Below are positions 24,366-37,250 of a DNA stretch of 64,000 nt, one piece after another; the stretch's first letter is position 1; every line of letters begins with the position of its first letter. The notes below the pieces were generated by a model that was given only the letters and a program-made list of their open reading frames with translations, was not told the origin of the DNA and searched no databases. The DNA is from Trichinella spiralis (Eukaryota; Nematoda; Enoplea; Trichinellida; Trichinellidae): NCBI GenBank assembly GCA_000181795.3, contig CM012953.1, positions 16,355,585 through 16,419,584 on the forward strand, read 5' to 3'. The position numbers and the translations under genes were made by a program.

Positions 24366-27300
24366 ATGGAATTTAGATTGGATGATATTCCAATTCCATC
24401 TAGCTTGGCTTCTTCACAATACGACCAAAATAATGTTTCAAATTCAAATAATGGTAAACAATCTGCGTTTGACAATTCAGATGCTTGGCGAAAAGCTCAG
24501 GAAGCTCTCCAGCGTATAAGTACATCAAGGGCGGGGACGTCCAGTGTTCAACCACCGACTCCAACGTACAGTTGTGTACAACAAACTTATGCTTATCAGC
24601 CTAGAAATGTTTACGGCTATCCGTGGATGTGCGTAATGTATACTTTTTATGCATTTTAATTTCACTTTTAACTAACTGCAGTTAATTCAATGACTTTAAC
24701 GGAAATTATTATAGTATTATATCATCGCGTAAATTTTCTTTTTGTCACACTATTTATTTTTATGATTTTACTGTATTTGTTAATGTTTTCCTTCTTTATT
24801 GGTAACTGATAGTAATTGGAACGTTATAGATATATGGGTAGATTTATGGTTTTTAATGTTTTAGGCGACAGCCTTATGGTTATTCTCCTCAATATGTTTA
24901 TCAATCTGCAGGCAGAGGTTTGATTCGTCAGCCTGCAAATGCTGTTCCTCGGGTTAATTTACATGCAAAAACAACCACTGCTACCACCACCACCACCACT
25001 ACTACTACTACTGTTGCTACTACTACAACTACTGTACCAACGTATTATCGAAATTTGTACACGTATGATAATTCGTCTAAAATTAACTTAATTGATTCAA
25101 AAGTTAATGCTGTATGTGGTGGCAGTGATTCAGTTGCGAGTTCTGCTGTCCCGGTTTCTTCTTCAATACCTGTTTGTACTACTGCTCAGACAAGTGTAGT
25201 TCCCAATTTTAACGTAGAAGGAATGGGTATGAAGGTTTCCTTTGGGATACGAGGTGCGGTGAAGCCTGGCGCAAGACCACCAGTGCCGGCTCAGCCACAG
25301 GTTTTTTCTTCCAGTAATATTAGTCATACACCGCCGGTAAACGGAGTAGGAGTTGGTATTCAGAAAGAGCATAAACTTCCAATGAGTTTGACAATGATTG
25401 AGAAACCACAAGCGGCGTATTCTTTATCAGTGAAGCAACCGGTTAATAAATTTTTACCGAAACCCGACCAGAAATTTCAGGATAATTTTGCTGTTAAAAC
25501 AGAGATGACGAACAAAACGCCTGCGCAGCCTCGTCCAGTGATCACCAAAAGTGAAGGTAATGAAGATTCCAAGATGCCTTCAGGCATAAGGTAATAGTGA
25601 AGTGTTATGTTATGTTATGTTTGGTTTTTGATTTATCACATTGGCATTTATTGTTTATTTTATTTTTAAGAGCTTACATCGAACGGGCATACTTGAAGGC
25701 GAACAGTAGTGAAGATAAGGATAAAATTGAACAAGCTCTGAAGCGTAAAATATTACCTTTATTAGCAAATGGTCAAGCATGGAAAATTGATTGGGAAAAT
25801 GAACCTTTGCCCGAGTACATAGCATTCATTACTCAGTGTAGGATTTTTTTTGCCTTTAATAAATGCAATTGTTTTCAAGGATCGACATTAATCAGCTGCC
25901 TGCTGGTGCGTGGACGCCTGCTGCAGAATTGCGGAAAAACATTTCCGCATTAGCTTCTACGAAAGTTCCTGGTGGTGGACGCAATGTATTTAGGACGGTT
26001 AGTCGCAGCAGGTACGCTTTTGTTTGTTTTGCAGTTTGGCTTGTTGTTGTTGTTGTTGTTCATAACTAAAAACTGTTAAGAAGTCGTTCGCGTTCGCCTG
26101 TTTCAAAAGAGGATCGTATAAAGGCGAGGAGGAAAAGTGGACGCGCTTCACCAGCATTTTATAGATCTCATTCGCCTCCATACAAGCGATCCAGGAGACG
26201 GGTCAATTCTTCGTCGGACCACTCACGAGAAGGAAAGCACCGGCGCAGAAGTCGTTCCCGGTCTTCAAGCACTGATAGCCGGGATTCTTCGCAGCTGACA
26301 AATCAACGTAAGTTTGAAAAGTCACCTCTGAGAAGAAAATCCAAAAAAGAGTGAGTGGACAATTTTTTTTTCTTCGAAACAGTAAATTGTTCTTGCATTA
26401 TTTATTCCATATTACAGTATGCTTGTGAAGGTGACCTGTTATTGTTTGTTTTTTCTTTTGAAGAAGTAAAGGTACAGTTGCTTCGGATAAAAATATGAAA
26501 GACTGGAAAAGGATACATAAATTGGATGCTGGAAAACTGAGCGATAAGCTGCACGACGTTAAGATTTCTGCTAATTCAGCTGAAGAAGAGGAAATAAAAC
26601 GTCGGCGCGCTCTTCGTTTCGCTACACATTTACAGTCTCCGGGTGCTGGTGTTTCTCGTTTGACGAAGAAATCTCAGTTTAAAAATTTGACGCATGCAAA
26701 AGCAGAGGTTGTATCATTTAATTTTCAATTTTTATATTCTGTTTAATTTTGTAACCGCATCAGTTGAAGGATTCTGAAAATCCATCAATAGTGGTAGGCA
26801 CTTCAACTACGGTGGAAAAATCATATTTACGTCTTACTTCCGTAAGTTTTTATTTAATTTTTATATTTTAACCTTTATAAATTATATGTCTTTTTTATTT
26901 GAAGGCACCAGATCCGTCTCAAGTAAGACCGGAGTCAGTTTTACGCCAAGCACTGCATTTGGTGAAGAAAAGATGGGCGAAAGATTTAAATTACCACAAT
27001 GCGTGTGATCAGCTGAAATCTATACGACAAGATTTAACAGTAGCACAATGATAAATTTTATTAGTTATAACCAAATGCTTGAATTTTTTTTTAAATTTCA
27101 GGTGCAAAATATTAAAAATGAATTTAGTATTGAAGTGTATGAAACTCATGCAAGAATAGCACTGGAGAAGGTAAATTGTCATAAAATTGACTTTTAGTTG
27201 ACGTGTTTTTGATGAAATTTTTTAGGGTGACAAAGAAGAGTTTAATCAGTGTCAAAGTCAGTTGAAGGAGTTATACTTGCAAAATTCTGGATCTCCAAAT

Positions 27301-27871
27301 GAATTAGAATTTTTAGCATATCGAATGTTGTTTTTTATTTTTACTGAAAGCAAATTTGGTATGTTGTTTTTTTGTTTTATTATTATTAGTATTATTGTTG
27401 TTGTTGTTGTTGTTGTTTTATTTATTGTTATATTCTATTTCAGAGGTTTCAAGGGTATATTCAAGCCTTACGAAAAGACAAAAATTGGACGAGTGCGTTC
27501 AATTTGCGTGTAAATTTTTTGAAGCTTGGTTAGACGAAAATTATCATGCTTTATTTAAATTATATTTATCAAATCCACCAAAAATGTGTTCGTATGTAGT
27601 CGAATTTGTTGTGGCACGCGAACGCAAGTTGGCCTTGAAGAAAATGTTAAAAGCGTAAGACTTTGTCATCATTGTCAGTCGACATTGTTTCATTGTCAAT
27701 TTTCATGCTTTTGCTTTGTTTAGCTTCAGACCGTATCTTCAGATTTGTCATTTGACATCAGTGCTTGGATTTTCTTCAGAAGAAAGTTGTATTGCATTTT
27801 TAAAAAAGTTGAAATTGCCCGTCGAAAATTCAACTGTCAACTGTCGGCACTGTGCTAATCTTCTCTTTTGA
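24366..27871 (+). CDS. LENG8: LENG8-type SAC3/GANP domain protein
   Basis: A multi-exon gene starting [17 protein letters not shown]. Early exons match the LENG8 N terminus ([18 protein letters not shown]) and a Tyr/Pro-rich segment. Next come a poly-Thr tract, [31 protein letters not shown], and an Arg/Ser-rich region (about 26080-26340). The SAC3/GANP (PCI-like) domain is very well conserved: [92 protein letters not shown], and the last exon (about 27723-27871) ending CRHCANLLF. Animal LENG8 and yeast Thp3 are nuclear proteins linked to mRNA processing and export surveillance. The C-terminal exons are short and the introns are 50-300 bases. Most boundaries were read by similarity, not phase-checked. 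Confidence 0.9.
24971..25036 (+). repeat. coding ACN trinucleotide repeat (poly-Thr)
   Basis: Runs of ACC and ACT codons, interrupted by GTT GCT, encode a threonine tract of about 20 residues inside the LENG8-type gene. The mixed codons suggest an older, partly degenerated repeat. Confidence 0.9.
27395..27416. repeat. (TTG)n repeat in an intron
   Basis: Seven TTG units within a late intron of the LENG8-type gene. Confidence 0.9.
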
Positions 27872-29170
27872 AAAGTTGAAGTTACGAAAAAAAAAACGGA
27901 GTTTTTCTTTCAATAGCCAACAGTAGTAATGTTGAAGTTATTTCTTTTTTGTTTATTTGTGAAGCAGACGAAGAAGAAGGTAAGTGCAGCAAGCAAGAGG
28001 CAAGCTGAATGCAGTTTTTCCATTTCGAAAATTGTTGTTAAATGGCTTTATTTTGCAGTTTGATGTGTCTGTAAAATTTTATTGATTGATTATTTTATTT
28101 TTATTTTTTCTGCTTTGTTTACTTATGTTTATGTGTGTAGATATATATATATATTTATTAATTTTCTTAAAAATTAAACGTAATTTTTTAAAATATTATT
28201 AGTGTTTTGCGTGTATATCAGATGCATTATAAATTGCGCAGCTGGCATAGCTAGGGAGGGAGAAAAGCGTGAATTTTGAAACCGTGGATAATGAACGACC
28301 ATGGATCATATATTAGTTTGCCCATTGGAAAATGTCTAGTATTTGTCATTCATTGACGTTTTGATGGAGAAATATGAAGCTTTTATTTTGGTTTTGCATT
28401 TTATTTTATTTGACAAACAAAATATTTGATTGCGTACGTACTGCTAAGCAGTTTTGTACCATTTGTGTTTTAGATGAAAATTTTTTAGGCCCTTTCATCA
28501 TCATCATCATCATTGATTGCTCATCATTTGCTCGACGTGTTCACCAATTTGCAGGATTTTTTTTACATTGATTTTATTAGGTAAGCAACAATTTTTAGTA
28601 AATTGTGTGTTTAAAAATCACGTAGTATGTAAAGAAAAAACATGATGAAACAGACTAGAGTCTTTGAGCGTTCAATAGTATGCGTTGATTAATAATTTAA
28701 GTGAATTTCTGACAATTACCTACGATATTATTTACTCGAATTGATGCTCATATTACTGTAAGTAAAAAAGATGTTTGTTTTGTACAGGTAACGTGTCTTA
28801 GCATTGGCCGTTCTATATATTTTTTTGCCATTATCATTGACGTTTCTGCGGTGCTGACGTATTATTGATTGGAGCAGAATGAATGGATGTCAATAGTGTT
28901 TTGCTTGTTTACGAATATGTATGTTCGTGCTTTTGTCAACAGTTTTTTTTAAATTATGGTTTCGAATTTAGGTTTTGTTGAAATAAATAACTATACATGA
29001 CAAGATAGATGTTTTGCCTTATTTTACTGATGATGAATGATTGTTCGATGTTTCTGAAGCAGATTAATAAATGATTTACACGCACGTCTTGTACGATGTA
29101 TAAAAATGGAAAAGATTATTGTTATTCAAAAACAAAAAAAAGTAATAAAAGAATACGACATTTGTATTGC
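27872..29170. other. convergent intergenic spacer
   Basis: Between the 3' ends of the LENG8-type gene and RABL3. Contains a TA run near 28141-28155 and a short CAT repeat near 28497-28513. The 65-residue frame at 28374 is hydrophobic and unrecognised. Confidence 0.4.
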
Positions 29171-30241
29171 CTATCGTCGAAAAGTGATTGTAGCAGGTGG
29201 ATGGTACTTTTTCAGAAGAGATTTAGACGTTGATGGTGTGCCCACAATCGGTGAGTAAAGGAAAAGCCGTTGCAAGCGAAACTTCTTTTGAATAACGCGA
29301 TCAAAAAATCGGTGTATCTGATTTTCGGGTGTTGATCTAGGCATGATGCGCAACCGACAGTTCAAGAATACAATTTCAGATTCGCTGTCAAAGTAAAAGT
29401 TGAAATTTGCAGCAACAGACCGTTTACAAATTTGATTTTGAGGCACATCCTCTTTCCGATCAAAATTCGTGCCAATCACAAGCAGCGGCTTCTCCTCTGT
29501 GACGTACTCTTCACGGTCAAACAACATCGGCTGTTTGGAGACTTTTTCACATTTCGTCAACACCTCGACTATCCAATTCACTGCCCTTTCGGAAGATTTA
29601 CCGTCAACCAAACTGTAAACGAAAATAATGCCATCAACATTCTGAAAATGAAAAAAAAGAATATTTTTTCAGTACACAAAACATTCCCTTGCAAACATTT
29701 GAATTCTGAATTTATATTCTGAAATTTAATTTTAAAAATTCTGGATCTGACAGAAAATGCTAATTAATTATCAACAATACACAAACACAGATGCACTGCT
29801 GAAAAAGAGCATTTAATTTACACAGTAAAACATCTTTCGAATATCTTCATAACACGAAGCGCCAGAAATATCCCAAAGTTCAATAAAGAACAACTGCTTC
29901 TCAATACTGGGAGCATATTGATACAATGTCACATCTACACTGCAACCCAGAGTTGCAGGTGGCTCGGCAGTTGGACAACCTGCAACATGAAAACGAAGTA
30001 AGTACTTCTTCATAATTTGCAATTATCATTTTTACAAGAAACAAAACTGACAATATAACAATATTTTTTCCACAGAGTAAAGAAAAGTCGATTAAATAAT
30101 TTTAAAATATTCTCAATAAATCACACAATAAATAAAAAATATTTTCAAATAGATTTAAGCTGCTTCACCCAATAATGCACGCACGAAACTTGTTTTCCCA
30201 CAGCCGGATTCGCCAACCACAATAATTTTGACCGATTCCAT
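29171..30241 (-). CDS. RABL3: Rab-like protein 3, small GTPase
   Basis: Exon 1 starts at 30241 with MESVKIIVVGESGCGKTSFV, a clear P-loop (GESGCGKTS). The second exon encodes ATLGCSVDVTLYQYAPSIEK and FFIELWDISGAS, the RABL3 equivalents of the switch I and DxxG regions. The third, up to the stop at 29171, has NVDGIIFVYSLVDGKSSERA, the nucleotide-base motif as LLVIGTNFDRKED, FLNCRLRIMP and the C-terminal RFFDRVIQKKF, typical of RABL3. Human RABL3 likewise lacks a prenylation motif and shows TKLD in place of NKxD; here it is TNFD. RABL3 is reported to bind RAP1GDS1/SmgGDS and to influence RAS prenylation. The protein continues about 30 residues beyond the human end (TPSTSKSLLKKYHPP). Donor of exon 1 is within TTATTG|GTGAAG. 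Confidence 0.9.
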
Positions 30242-30905
30242 TCTAGAATTGCTTCACACTTAAATGTGCACGCTTCGAAATTGTCCTTTTTCAAATTAAT
30301 GCTTCACGCACACTTGTAGAAGCGCCTCTTACGATACCAAAACAGTAAGATTAAATATAATCAAGAATGAACTCGACTGTAATTAATTTCTCTCTAAAAG
30401 TATTAATTTGAAATTAATACGTATTGCACATTTCAATAATTATAAATTTGAAAAGTCCATATTTTTTTTATTGTTCAGTAATAATGTTTTTGTAAAAATA
30501 TGATGATTTTTAAAGTTTTGTAATATTAATCAGGATTGTAATTTTGCATTATATTTATAATATATGTTTTGATAAATTAATTATAGATGTTTTTATAACT
30601 ATGAATGTAATTTTGATATATGAATGAATGCTATTGTTCTATAGCACATTGCAGTAAAAAAAGAAAACATGTAATGTGCGAATTGAGTAAAAATGGTACA
30701 AATTGAAGCATGAAAAGATAATAAAACAAGCAGTAATCGAAGCAGCGTAATATTAATGAATCTAAAATGTTGAAAATCGATTTCTGTTGCTAAAGCAACC
30801 ATTTTTATTGCTCATTAGGTCGAAAAAAATTTTTAGTTTCCAAATTTATTTTATAGGAACATATATTTTCTGCATAGTTACATAACAAAGTGGATACATT
30901 AGATT
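30242..30905. other. intergenic, 5' of RABL3
   Basis: AT-rich. It holds the RABL3 promoter and the 3' end of the first receptor gene. No gene seen. Confidence 0.4.
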
Positions 30906-32314
30906 TTAACTTACATACCATAATTCTTTCATAAATGCTTTGATTTGTGAATTCAAAAAGCAGTAAATAATTATATAAAATGATGAACATAGACTGTCGA
31001 TTAAAAGCAATACATAGATTACATCGTGAGAAAGACTAATCGTTGGAATATAAATGAATACAAATTTCGGATGAAACAAAATGTCCGTTATAGCAAAAAT
31101 AATAATTCGATATATGGCATGAATTCTTTCTTTGTACTGAATTCTTTCTTCTATTTGCACTGCTTTTCGATGCATGTTGCTGTATAGAATTATGAAAACA
31201 ATAACTACAATATCTACACTGTAAAATACAGAATTGAAGTATCTTCTCAAGATTCGATAAGATTGCGGAAATAATTCAGGATGAGGACAAATCTGCATCA
31301 TTTTATCGTCTCCTTTGGTTAGAACTATATAAATTAATATTCCTGTAGTTGTTAAAGTGCAAAAAATATACAAAGAAACAATAATCCATTTCATAAAATG
31401 TTGCAATTGCAACAATGTTTGTTTAAACAGCATAACAAGGCAAGAGAATGTTAGGACTGTTGTTATGCAAGCTTTGCTAAAGTGATTGAAACCTACAAGA
31501 GGTAATTCAAAATTAGTTGAGAGGCATTCAGTAACGGGAACAAGTGGAATGTAAACCCAATTGTTCATAACTTTGTAGCGAAGCCCTCGAATTGTAAAGC
31601 GTATTGCATCCAAAATCTGATTTACTAAATAGCCTAAAGAAAATTATTTGTTTTGAACTGGACGTAAAATTTCACTGAATTTTCCTAAAAATAATTAAAC
31701 ATGTACGCTTTCAAATCAAATTACTCTGATAATAAAATATTTTTAAGGAATGTTATTATGCAAATGTTTTGCATTTTGCTACTCAATCAAATTACGTCAT
31801 GCACAATATTTCTACATTTAATATTATTTCTGTTTCTTTGAAACTGTATTTTTTTGTTATTATTCAATCTGATTTTTAAAATATTATATTATCAAAATAT
31901 GCACAATTCTCAATGAATTTATCAGTGAATGTCTTTACATTATATGTCACTTTGTTGAACAGTCTAACATTTCGTTGATTTTTTAAATAAACATTTGAAA
32001 TGCTACATTTAAATATGACATAATGATTCGCTTTTGATAGCATGAAAGCTCTGATTAAAAGAAATTGTTTCAATTCAGTTAAAGATAAATTAAAGTTAAG
32101 GTTTCTGAATTAAAGACGTACCGAAAATCATACTCTGCTCATAGTCAAAGTTTCGTTTAGCACAGAGAAGGCAAAATACAAAACCATGACAAATAAGTGA
32201 TATAATACCAATTAATACAAATACTGTACTGAGAACAGGATGCATATCCAATGGCTTTAGATCATCTAACAAAAATGAGCCTGGATATACAGTCATATTT
32301 GTCATCTTAAACAC
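30906..32314 (-). CDS. seven-transmembrane receptor, paralogue A
   Basis: Two exons, 32122-32314 and 30906-31633, join in phase (G|GC). The protein is about 306 residues. It starts MFKMTNMTVYPGSF, with an internal start at MTNMTV, and has N-glycosylation sites near the N terminus. Hydrophobic segments are visible at TVFVLIGIISLICHGFVFCL (TM1), around CITTVLTFSCLVMLF, WIIVSLYIFCTLTTTGILI, FYSVDIVVIVFIILY, IIIFAITDILF and VIYVLLLIDSLCSSFYIII, giving about seven. It has no DRY motif in the usual place and resembles nematode serpentine receptors only in general form. It is paralogous to the receptor at 35.4-36.5 kb: RFTIRGLRY, WVYIPLVPVTECLSTNFEL. The ligand is unknown. Confidence 0.7.
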
Positions 32315-33480
32315 AAATTATTTGAAATAAAATTTAAAAAAGTATTAAGGGCATAAATAAAAACAAGATACTATAAAATTATCTGGAAGTTACCATTCAG
32401 TTAACGAACCAAAAGAACTTTATAGCTATAAATCATCTAGGGATATTTCTTTCTTCGTCGACTGAATTATCCGTGCTTTAATAAAGCAAAGTAAATGACA
32501 ATCTTCAATGCATACCTCACCTCATTAATTCAAGCCATTTCACCATTTAATTTATTATTTTATTTGTTAACTTTGCACATGGATTAGTTAAAAGTGTTCA
32601 AACTTTTTTTTGTTTTTTGTTCATATTATTCTTTTTATTTTTTGCTTTATAATATTCTTATTTGTTGCTTTTTTATAATATTCTTGTTTTTCATAGTTTT
32701 AGCAGAAAAATACTTTTTAGCTGAGCAGCGTAAATAAGAATTCCAAGAGGAATACATTAACAAACCTGCAGCCATAAATTATTGAAAATATTAAAATCTT
32801 GTTATCTTGTTGTTAGTCATATCAACTAAAATCTTTTGAATTCAAATGAAGTCTTGAATCATTGAAATATGGGGAAAATTAAAATTTGGAATAACGCATG
32901 CAATTCCGCCAGCAAGTTTGTTGCTTATTATTGCTTCATCTAGTCTATTACCATGTTGGTGTATGATGCTCGTCTCTACACGGCTAATATTTTCCAAACT
33001 TATGCAGTAAGAATATTGTTTTGTGCCTTAAAAGTAACTTTTATCCTTTTATTTTTATGATTATTTTCATTTAATATTTCATTTATGCATTAAAAGTTAA
33101 TAATATTTAATTATATCAATTTATTTTTCTTGCATATATTTAATTTTACGTCAATAAGATAGTTTTTCACTTTCGGCAATTATTATTTCAGAAATTCTGT
33201 TCTCTACGTTTAGGTTTCCTGCTGATTTTAATATAAATTTTTAAATAGAGGCTATTCACGTTGTCTTTTATTTTATTACTCAACAACAAAGCAATGTTGA
33301 TTTGTATATGCAATTTTTTAAGATTGGCCGTTTTAAATACAAAAGCTTTAAAAACGGTATCATAAATGCTAACGCTTCAAAAATTCTTAATTGTACAGGA
33401 GTGGAATTATTATTACTTTTCTACTTAAGCAATTTTATTTTATTTTATAAAAGAGGAAATTGCTAGGCAGTCTCTGATAT
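32315..33480. other. intergenic between receptor paralogues, left part
   Basis: AT-rich spacer, 5' of receptor A. No open frame worth reporting; T-rich tract near 32600-32690. Confidence 0.4.
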
Positions 33481-34390
33481 TTATATAAAGGAGGAAGAAC
33501 AAAAAGATTTGCCAGACTTCTTTACTCTCTCTTCTTGAACAAGAAAACAATACAGCAAGCTAAAATAAAAAGTGTCGCAGCTTTTGAGAACTGCTAAAAA
33601 TAAAAAAAAGAAACTGAAATGGGAAACTTGAATTGCTGCTATGCGCATCAGGAACGGCAGCCATTTTTCAAAAGGATTCAGGACAAATGGATTCACCATA
33701 ATGTTTAAGAAAAATCCATTTACTTTTGAAACTCTACAATATTCAGCCATTACAAATGATCAAGATTCTTTTTCATCAGCTTGGTGCTTAGTCGAGCGTT
33801 TGCCAGGCTAATCAAAATGCCAACAGTGGTAATGTTACTTTATCTAAAATCCATACACAGGACCCAATAATGCGAGATATACTAGCTGCATAGAATCGAA
33901 AGCAAACTCGCTTCTAATATCACAAATAGACATGTAGAACCCGAACGAAGTCCATGTAATAACTTCTTCAGATGGTGTTTTTGACGTGCTTTTATACGGT
34001 CGTGACGTGTTCAGAGGCCACATGAGCCATAAGGCTACCGTTATCTAGTTAGCGGCGCTTTCATGCTTGGCACTGTTCACATGCTGTCCAAATGCGGTTT
34101 GATTGACAGTAGCTCATGTGTTACATGCACCTCCCCTTGCCGTGCATCTTCTAACTTGGAGTAGTTCAGTTTGGGTTACCCTCGTAAAACGAACCCCAAG
34201 TTTGTCAAGTGTTGCATCACTAAAATATGCTGATCCAGATAAGCGCACTTGCTTTTCATCTCTCAGAAAAACAGTCGGTATTTTGATGAGATCAAGTTAG
34301 CAATTAATAGCAATGATAATCTTCTGGTCCTGACTGATCATTTATATAACCAAATAAGTGTAATCGAGCGAGGTGCCGGCGTTACACATT
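33481..34390 (-). pseudogene. possible decayed insertion, GC-richer island
   Basis: From about 33760 to 34390 the sequence is clearly less AT-rich than both sides. Read on the minus strand it has open pieces without introns or a start: LIKIPTVFLRDEKQVRLSGS, then AYFSDATLDKLGVRFTRVTQ and TELLQVRRCTARGGACNT before a stop. A further minus frame (33481-33750) carries NGFFLNIMVNPFVLNPFEKW. The pieces are not in one frame. I do not recognise a family. Terminal repeats and target-site duplication were looked for and not found. A broken mobile-element or transferred fragment is my inference. Confidence 0.3.
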
Positions 34391-35412
34391 CATAAATTGC
34401 AAATAATTGGAATTGAATCAAAAATTCACGTAAAAGTACAATTATTAAAAGTTAAGAAATGATTCTTTATAAAAATGTATATAATTACCTTTTTTATTAA
34501 TAACAACAAAAACAAGTATGGTGATTATCTATTTATGCTGATCATCAGCATGTTCTCTTCTAATGAATAAACTTTAAGATTCGTTCATTGTTACATTCTA
34601 ATCATGTAATTATATCTTTGTTGTAAAATGAATTATTCATAATCTAAAATTAATAATAAAATGAAAATTAGAGAGATTGTTTTAGATTTCAATATAATTG
34701 ACATTATTGTTAGTGTTATTAGAAATAATATGAAGTTGCTGAGGTTGAAATTAAGATTAAAAATCAGCAATCAATTTAAAAATAACGTTCACTAATCAAT
34801 AATTAAATTGAAACAGCTAGCATAAAAGAAACTATAAATGAGTAAAAATCTGCTTTTGAAGTTCTGAAAAATGCAAAAAAAAAACAACGCTGCCAGTTAG
34901 TTAGAAGAAGGTTGAAAAGAAGATCAGTTTACTTTCATATCGTCCGTGTGTATGATAAATCGTAGTATTTATTGTTATTATGCGGAATTAATTGAATATT
35001 TTAATTTTCAGCCTTTATATTGAAATACATTTTCAGTAGTATTTTTATTAATTTAATATAATAATTGTATTTGATTTACTTTAAAATTTATTTTGTCATT
35101 ATGCTTGAGAAATTCATGTTGCTGAGCTTATTATTTTCTTACTTTCAATTTTTACATTTTTCATTAAAAACTGTCTGTAGAATCGAATGAAATAGAACCG
35201 TATGATGTTTTTTTTATTAAAAATATTTTAATGAAGTAAAGCTTTTAATAATCAAAAGCATTTTCATTTTCTTCTTCGTTTTTATTTTATTTTATCAAAT
35301 TCGATTTGATTTCAATTAGACTAGACGATTTGTACTTACTTTATTTATTTAAAGTTAATTTTTGAAATTCAATTCGCCATAAATTGGAATAAAGAATGTT
35401 TCTTTTATATCT
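34391..35412. other. intergenic, right of island
   Basis: Very AT-rich, no gene seen. Confidence 0.4.
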
Positions 35413-36472
35413 TTAAAATTTTTTAAAGAAGTGCTTGATACATGGATTTATGAAACAGTAAATGACGGAATAAATGGAAGCTAAAATATTGCTAGACCAG
35501 TAGAGGATGTTTGGAACTGTCAAATTGGTACTCTCTTTGAGCATGAATGAGAAAAATGTTTTCGGATAAATTCGCAGAGAAGCTTCAATTACAATGAAAA
35601 CTGCCAGTCGACAGACGATTGCTATTCTTTCCTTGGATTCGGATAGTTTTTCTTTCGAATCAGAAAACCGTTTTTGAAATTGATGCTTCAAAATTATGAA
35701 AATAATAAAGAACACATCTAAATTGTACAGCACAAAATTGAACACAAACGCCAAGCGTCGGTAATTTCTGGGCAAAACTTGCTCATAATAGCAAAACTGA
35801 GGAATTTTACCACCACCACCACTTCCATTCATCCAAACGTACAAACAAATTACAGTTGCATAAAGCACGCTCAGGATGGTCAATATTAAAATTAAAATTT
35901 GAAAAAAATTCCATTTTTCCAATTTTTGATGAACTCTCGGCATCAAGAAGAGCAGAATGCAGTTGACTGTGATAAGAGTCATTGTGCAAACGCGAGCCAA
36001 ATGGTAAAACAAGCGCAAATAAATTTCGAAGTTTGTCATCAAACATTCCCCTATAAATACCAACGGTACGTAGGACCACTTGCTGATTGTATTGCATCGA
36101 ACACCACGAATCAAAAACTGCACACCGTCGATCATTTGTATAGTTACTGAAACTGAATAAAGCAAAAAGCATAATTTTCATTAAAGAAAAGTAAATTAAA
36201 CTCAAAACAAAATTTAAATAATACAATGACAGATATTTCATTTTATTATATATATATATTTATTTATTTACTTATACCTAAGGAATGAAACGTCTAAGGA
36301 ACCTAAATTATTAAAGTTACATACCGAAAACCAAACTAATTTCAGAATTGAACTTCTTCATCACAAGCAACATGGAAAATGGAATTGTGTTGATAACGAC
36401 CACAAGTATGCCGATTGTGAAATTCACTGAGCACAGCGAAGCAATTTCAGTATCAGATTTCTTGTCATTCAT
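35413..36472 (-). CDS. seven-transmembrane receptor, paralogue B
   Basis: Two exons, 36325-36472 and 35413-36152, join in phase (G|TT). The start at 36472 gives MNDKKSDTEIASLCSVNFTI and then TM1 (IGILVVVINTIPFSMLLVM). The long exon gives VQFLIRGVRCN, WSYVPLVFIGECLMTNFEIY and the remaining membrane segments: VCTMTLITVNCILLFLM, ILILILTILSVLYATVICLY, VLYNLDVFFIIFIIL, AVFIVIEASL and SIYSVIYCFINPCIKHF, the last resembling the NPxxY region (NPCIKHF). Intron position, phase and the RG, PLV, EC, TNFE residues are shared with receptor A, so the two arose by duplication. A Gly run (SGGGGK) lies in the second extracellular loop. Probably a chemosensory or peptide receptor; ligand unknown. Confidence 0.72.
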
Positions 36473-37250
36473 CACTTCACATGAACATTGATTAAGAAAT
36501 AAGTTTTGATTTTCACTACTTTAACAGTAGAAATTAAATCCTCGGATGAAGCTTCGTTCACATTAATCAGGGTAAATAAATAAATATTCAAGCAGCTGTC
36601 TTCATTTTCACCGAAGACCACCAGCTACAGTTAAATCTCACCATTGAATGAATGAATGGTTAATTCAATAACAGCTTGAAAATAAATCTTTTCGCTGAAA
36701 TTCACAATAATTGATTAAACTTTCTCTTTTTTCATTTTAATCCTTATATAATAATAATAATAATAATAATTTTCAATTTGATAAATTTCTTTTCACAAAT
36801 TACATCATGTGTTCTTCAACTTTTGAAACATCTTCTTCCTTCACATTCAATTAGCACTGGCTAAATTAATAAAAAAATAAATACTGTTCTAATCAATGTA
36901 TAGTACAACAATTTTCTTTTATTATTAAAATAAACTTAATTTAAACTGAATCTCTTCACTTCACTCGATATCTGTACTGTTTATTTTGCCTTTTTTTAAA
37001 ATGTTTCTCACCAACTGAAATACATGAAATGCAATAAACAAAATATGTACAAATGAAATTAACGATTGTTTATAATTGCTTTATGCAAAAAATTTCAACG
37101 GCAAACACTGCCAACCATCGCTATTTCTGCAATACAAATACAAGAAATCAGTAAACAAACAAACACAATTAAAAGTTAGTAGTGGAAAAATAAAAGCAGA
37201 AAAAAACAAATAATAAATAAAGGAATACTTTAACGAGCAGAGCAAAGGAT
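36473..37250. other. intergenic, 5' of receptor B
   Basis: AT-rich with an (AAT)n run near 36750-36770. Contains the 3' flank of the APC2 gene. No gene seen. Confidence 0.4.
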
